A stretch of 64,000 nt of DNA from Slackia sp. Lineage in GTDB: Bacteria > Actinomycetota > Coriobacteriia > Coriobacteriales > Eggerthellaceae. Below are positions 62,203 through 64,000 of the stretch, piece after piece (the stretch's first letter is position 1; every line of letters starts with the position of its first letter). The translations under genes and the position numbers were made by a program. The notes beneath the pieces are model-generated. The model saw nothing but the letters and a program-made list of their open reading frames with translations, was not told the DNA's origin and ran no database searches. Where the stretch lies: NCBI GenBank assembly GCA_030527325.1, contig JAUNBA010000009.1:1-64000 (forward strand), written 5' to 3'.

Positions 62203-63471
62203 ATGTCTGACATTCCATCCATGATATCGCTCGAAGAGGCGCGCGCGCTCGTGCTCTCCCATATCGAGCCTTTGCCCACCGAGGACGTGGACCTGCTCGA
62301 ATCGACCGGCAGGGTCGCCGCCGCCGACATGGCAAGCGATATGGACGTAAGCCCCTTCGCCCACGCGGCGATGGACGGATTCGCGCTGTGCGCCGCCGAG
62401 CTGGCGGACGCATCGCACGACCGCCCCGTCGAACTCGACGTCATCGCGGAGGTTCCCGCAGGCGGCACCTTCGAAGGACTCGTCGGCCCGGGGCAATGCG
62501 TGCGCATCATGACGGGCGCCGCCCTCCCCGATCAGCTCGACTCCGTCGTCAAATACGAAATCGTGGAAACCGTGCGCGGAGACGGCAAAACGGGCAGCCG
62601 CGTGCGTTTCGCGCGCCCTTGCGAGCTCGGATCCAACGTACGCCCCGCAGGCGATGAGGCCCGCGAAGGCGAAACGGTGCTGCACGCAGGCGAAATCATC
62701 CATCCCGCAGGCGTGGGATTCCTCGCGGGCTGCGGCGTCATGCGCGTGCCCGTGCATCGCCGTCCGCGCGTCGCCGTCATTCCGATCGGCAGCGAGCTGG
62801 TGGAGCCGCCCGCAAAGCCCGAAGCAGGCCACATCCGCAACTCGAACGGATACGCCATGGCCGCATGCGTGCGCGACGCAGGCGGTCTGTGCGATATCAT
62901 GCCCATCGTCATCGACGACGAAGAGCTGCTCGCGCAGGCGGTGCGCGCCGCCGCGGCCGACCACGATTTCGTCATCACGACAGGTGGCGCCTCGAACGGG
63001 GATTTCGACTTCATCAAGCCCGTCGTCGAACGCCTGGGAACCCTCTATATGACCACGGTGAACATGCGCCCCGGCAAAGCCCAGACCTTCGGCATGGTCG
63101 ACGGCACGCCGGTATTCGGCCTGCCGGGCAATCCCGCCGCGGCCTACATGGGATTCTCCCTGCTCATCCGACCTGCGCTGCGCACCATGCAAGGCTACGC
63201 CGCGCTCGAACATCCCCATGTCATGGCGCGCATAACCGTCTCGAAGACCAAGAAAGACCCGCGCCGCATCTTCTCCCGCGCCACGATCGCGCGCGGCGCC
63301 GACGGAACGCTCGAGGTGACGCCCGCGAAAAACCAAAGCTCGGGCCTGTTCGGCGTCATACAGCGTAGCAACTGCGTCGCCATCATGCCCGAGGGGCTCG
63401 ACCCGGTGCATGCGGGCGATATGGTGGAATGCATTCTGCTGGACGCCCCTGAAGAAATCGCCCTCCGATAG
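62203..63471 (+). CDS. moeA: Molybdopterin molybdenumtransferase
   Basis: 422-residue cytoplasmic enzyme that inserts molybdenum into adenylylated molybdopterin. Four-domain MoeA pattern: SPFAHAAMDGFAL near residue 53 (the S-x-x-DG block), VRIMTGAALPDQLDSVV near 110, the MoCF-binding RPRVAVIPIGSELVEP near 195, TTGGASNGDFDF and GLPGNPAAAYMGF. ATG 62203 with AAAGGA 7 bases before. Followed by the moaB/mog gene with 129 bases between. Confidence 0.95.
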   Translation: MSDIPSMISLEEARALVLSHIEPLPTEDVDLLESTGRVAAADMASDMDVSPFAHAAMDGFALCAAELADASHDRPVELDVIAEVPAGGTFEGLVGPGQCVRIMTGAALPDQLDSVVKYEIVETVRGDGKTGSRVRFARPCELGSNVRPAGDEAREGETVLHAGEIIHPAGVGFLAGCGVMRVPVHRRPRVAVIPIGSELVEPPAKPEAGHIRNSNGYAMAACVRDAGGLCDIMPIVIDDEELLAQAVRAAAADHDFVITTGGASNGDFDFIKPVVERLGTLYMTTVNMRPGKAQTFGMVDGTPVFGLPGNPAAAYMGFSLLIRPALRTMQGYAALEHPHVMARITVSKTKKDPRRIFSRATIARGADGTLEVTPAKNQSSGLFGVIQRSNCVAIMPEGLDPVHAGDMVECILLDAPEEIALR

Positions 63472-63600
63472 CGCCGAGCGGGCGCAAACGCTCGGAAACG
63501 AAACGGCCGCGCGCAAAACGCACACGCGCGCGGTGCGCTACCCTGGCATGCGGCATGTCCGCATCGCGCGCCCGCCGGCGCGCACAACGAAAGGAACACC

Positions 63601-64000
63601 ATGACCGACGCCTACTGCGAACCCTCTCCCACCTTCGCCATCATCACCTGCTCCGACACCCGCACCATCGAAACCGACACGGCCGGCGCGGCGCTCGAAG
63701 CCCTCATCGCCGAACGCGGCTGGACCTGCCTGGAACGCGTAGTGGTGGAAGACGAGCGCCCCTTCATATCGGGCGCGCTTTTGAACGCCATCCAGAATCT
63801 GCACGCCGATATCGTGCTGACCTGCGGAGGCAGCGGACTTTCGCCGCGCGACGTGACTCCCGAGGCCACGCGCGACGTTTGCACGCGCGACGTGCCGGGC
63901 ATCGCCGAAGCCATGCGCGCCCACAGCATGGCCATCACGCCGCGCGCCATGCTCTCGCGCGCCGTCTGCATGCAGCGCGACGGCAGCATCGTCATCAACC
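63601..64000 (+). CDS. Molybdopterin adenylyltransferase (MogA/MoaB), partial at the right edge
   Basis: First 133 residues of a MoCF-type protein that adenylates molybdopterin before MoeA acts. ATG 63601 with AAAGGA 7 bases before. The phosphate loop LTCGGSGLSPRDVTPEAT near residue 78-95 and the N-terminal FAIITCSDTRTIETDTAG are diagnostic. The gene runs off the window at base 64000, so its C-terminus and whether it is MogA or MoaB are unseen. Confidence 0.93.
   Translation, partial: MTDAYCEPSPTFAIITCSDTRTIETDTAGAALEALIAERGWTCLERVVVEDERPFISGALLNAIQNLHADIVLTCGGSGLSPRDVTPEATRDVCTRDVPGIAEAMRAHSMAITPRAMLSRAVCMQRDGSIVIN

Overview
The window is 64 kb of high-GC bacterial chromosome. I infer an anaerobic actinobacterium of the class Coriobacteriia, probably an Eggerthellaceae relative. 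The grounds are the dense short-UTR gene layout with GGAG-type ribosome binding sites, frequent GTG and TTG starts, membrane-anchored LuxR regulators lying beside exported redox enzymes (a Tat-exported FAD reductase, a triheme cytochrome/molybdopterin protein), a RecJ-RecQ fusion and a DUF917/HyuA/DUF1177 cluster. This assignment rests on family knowledge, not on a search.

Left part (1-28.9 kb) is mostly housekeeping. It holds a tRNA-Gly, a DedA protein, the SRP RNA, an NSS amino-acid transporter with a Trp-Trp-Trp leader peptide and terminator, an Hsp20 gene under a perfect CIRCE operator, Ppx/GppA, endonuclease IV, a hisS-aspS pair, an M16C peptidase, a trigger-factor-like protein, a pit-DUF47 phosphate pair, an MBL hydrolase, spoT/rel overlapping a RecJ-RecQ fusion, pth, an Mbeg1-like hydrolase, prs, glmU and trmB. 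A 1.2 kb stretch (24.2-25.4 kb) has no convincing gene but carries a 162-bp MITE-like inverted-repeat structure.

Middle part (29-47.7 kb) is accessory metabolism. A five-gene Opp/Nik-type ABC importer is preceded by two tandem GTGTTAY-N13-GTAACAC operators and has a histidine-rich ATPase, so I read it as a nickel importer. Directly upstream on the same strand lies a DUF1177 / DUF917 / hydantoinase A / DUF917 cluster of unknown substrate. Then come a nitrilase-family amidase, a lipoprotein, glmM, a zinc alcohol dehydrogenase divergent from luxS, and an HpaII-like restriction-modification system.

Right part (47.9-64 kb) begins with rplM-rpsI. It continues with a respiratory/regulatory block: LuxR and Tat-exported FAD reductase (divergent), then two exported molybdopterin-domain proteins (one fused to a triheme cytochrome c) divergent from a second membrane LuxR regulator. 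The first pair is bracketed by a 32-bp direct repeat. A lower-GC islet with two tiny membrane proteins follows, then argS, and finally a molybdenum-cofactor group (methyltransferase, moeA, moaB/mog) that runs off the right edge. The molybdopterin-domain redox proteins and the moeA/mog genes in one window fit an anaerobic, molybdoenzyme-based energy metabolism.
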